A stretch of 64,000 nucleotides of DNA from Alteromonas gilva (lineage in GTDB: Bacteria; Pseudomonadota; Gammaproteobacteria; Enterobacterales; Alteromonadaceae). Of this stretch, positions 63,470-64,000 are shown piece by piece (position 1 is the first letter of the stretch; the number at the start of each line of letters is the position of its first letter). The translations under genes and the position numbers were made by a program. The notes under the pieces were generated by a model. The model was not told the DNA's origin. It searched no databases and saw nothing but the letters and a program-made list of their open reading frames with translations. The stretch is taken from the NCBI RefSeq assembly GCF_028595265.1, contig NZ_JAQQXP010000001.1:62001-126000 (forward strand), given 5' to 3'.

Positions 63470-64000
63470 CCGTAAGCGACCACGACTATCTTAAAAAGAT
63501 CCTGCTGGCACCGGTTTACGATGTCGCCGTTAACAGCGAGCTGGTAACACTGTCGCGGTTAACCGCGGAGTTGGGCAACGATGTTTTTTTAAAGCGCGAA
63601 GATCAGCAGCCGGTAAAGTCTTTTAAATTGCGCGGTGCCTATAATCGCATCGCCAGTTTAACGCCAGCCCAGGCCCAGGCGGGGGTGATTGCGGCATCGG
63701 CCGGCAACCACGCTCAGGGCGTGGCTTACGGGGCCAACATGAAAGGCATTAAAGCCACTATCGTGATGCCTGAAACCACGCCAGACATTAAAATTGAAGC
63801 GGTGCGCCGCTTTGGTGGCCAAAACGCCAACATTGTATTGCACGGCACTAATTTTGATTCTGCCAGCGCCCATGCCAAAGCCCTGAGTGCAGAGCATGGT
63901 TATACCTTAATTCCGCCCTTTGACGATCCGGATGTCATTGCCGGACAAGGTACCATCGCACGGGAATTGCTGGAGCAAAACCCGCATCTCGACATTCTTT
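63466..64000 (+). CDS. ilvA: Threonine dehydratase, biosynthetic (3' end cut by window)
   Basis: The first 178 residues of biosynthetic threonine deaminase, which makes 2-oxobutanoate for isoleucine. The PLP Lys is in the block QPVKSFKLRGAYNRI, and IAASAGNHAQGVAYGANMKG is the family's phosphate-binding region, followed by ATIVMPETTPDIKIEAV. The ATG overlaps the ilvD stop. The C-terminal ACT-like domains that take isoleucine feedback lie beyond the window edge. Confidence 0.96.
   Translation, partial: MTVSDHDYLKKILLAPVYDVAVNSELVTLSRLTAELGNDVFLKREDQQPVKSFKLRGAYNRIASLTPAQAQAGVIAASAGNHAQGVAYGANMKGIKATIVMPETTPDIKIEAVRRFGGQNANIVLHGTNFDSASAHAKALSAEHGYTLIPPFDDPDVIAGQGTIARELLEQNPHLDIL

Overview
The window is a stretch of chromosome from a marine or aquatic gammaproteobacterium, most likely an Alteromonadales member (Alteromonas-like). 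The grounds are the gene families present: large carbohydrate-type TonB-dependent receptors, DUF3014, DUF3010, DUF6702 and TIGR02450 small proteins, TamA/TamB, ComM, and class II ketol-acid reductoisomerase with IlvY. This is inferred from family content only; no rRNA or tRNA gene was seen.

Layout. 1-3.1 kb: a chemoreceptor (cut by the window edge), a porin-like barrel and a small PstS-like periplasmic protein in one orientation. 3.2-10.1 kb: a TonB-dependent receptor, an ElaA-type acetyltransferase, an oxidoreductase divergent from a LysR regulator, and a polytopic membrane protein. 10.1-13.2 kb looks accessory: a lipoprotein ending in a perfect 9-bp tandem repeat, and a HipBA toxin-antitoxin pair with three evenly spaced operators. 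13.3-16 kb is core: yicC, rph, pyrE, tusA. 16-16.7 kb: a two-gene operon of unknown function behind a near-perfect Fur box. 16.8-18.6 kb: a VTT/DedA-type membrane protein and a secreted amidohydrolase.

18.8-31.7 kb is the most informative accessory region, a xyloglucan utilisation locus. A membrane-anchored AraC-type sensor-regulator is divergent from GH95 alpha-L-fucosidase, a TonB-dependent receptor, GH35 beta-galactosidase lipoprotein, GH31 alpha-xylosidase lipoprotein with a PA14 insert, and an SGNH esterase lipoprotein. The set can import xyloglucan oligosaccharides through the outer membrane and strip fucose, galactose, acetyl groups and xylose from them. No endo-xyloglucanase, beta-glucosidase or inner-membrane sugar transporter is in the window.

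31.9-37.8 kb holds small conserved genes, one gene broken by an in-frame TGA, a YciI-like protein, a DUF3014 protein and an ABC1/UbiB-type kinase homologue. 37.3-40.3 kb: an M1-family peptidase with a DUF6702 partner. 40.7-44.6 kb: proBA, then a thioesterase and a D-2-hydroxyacid dehydrogenase. 44.6-46.1 kb: an ECF-type sigma factor and a membrane partner. 46.1-51.5 kb: tamA-tamB. 51.7-56.7 kb: an S9 peptidase, small proteins and a Bcr/CflA transporter. 56.9-64 kb is the branched-chain amino acid region: ilvC divergent from ilvY, then comM, a candidate ilv leader peptide with attenuator, ilvD and the start of ilvA (cut by the window edge). Compared with the Escherichia coli order comM-ilvL-ilvGMEDA-ilvYC, ilvG, ilvM and ilvE are absent while a leader-like element remains.
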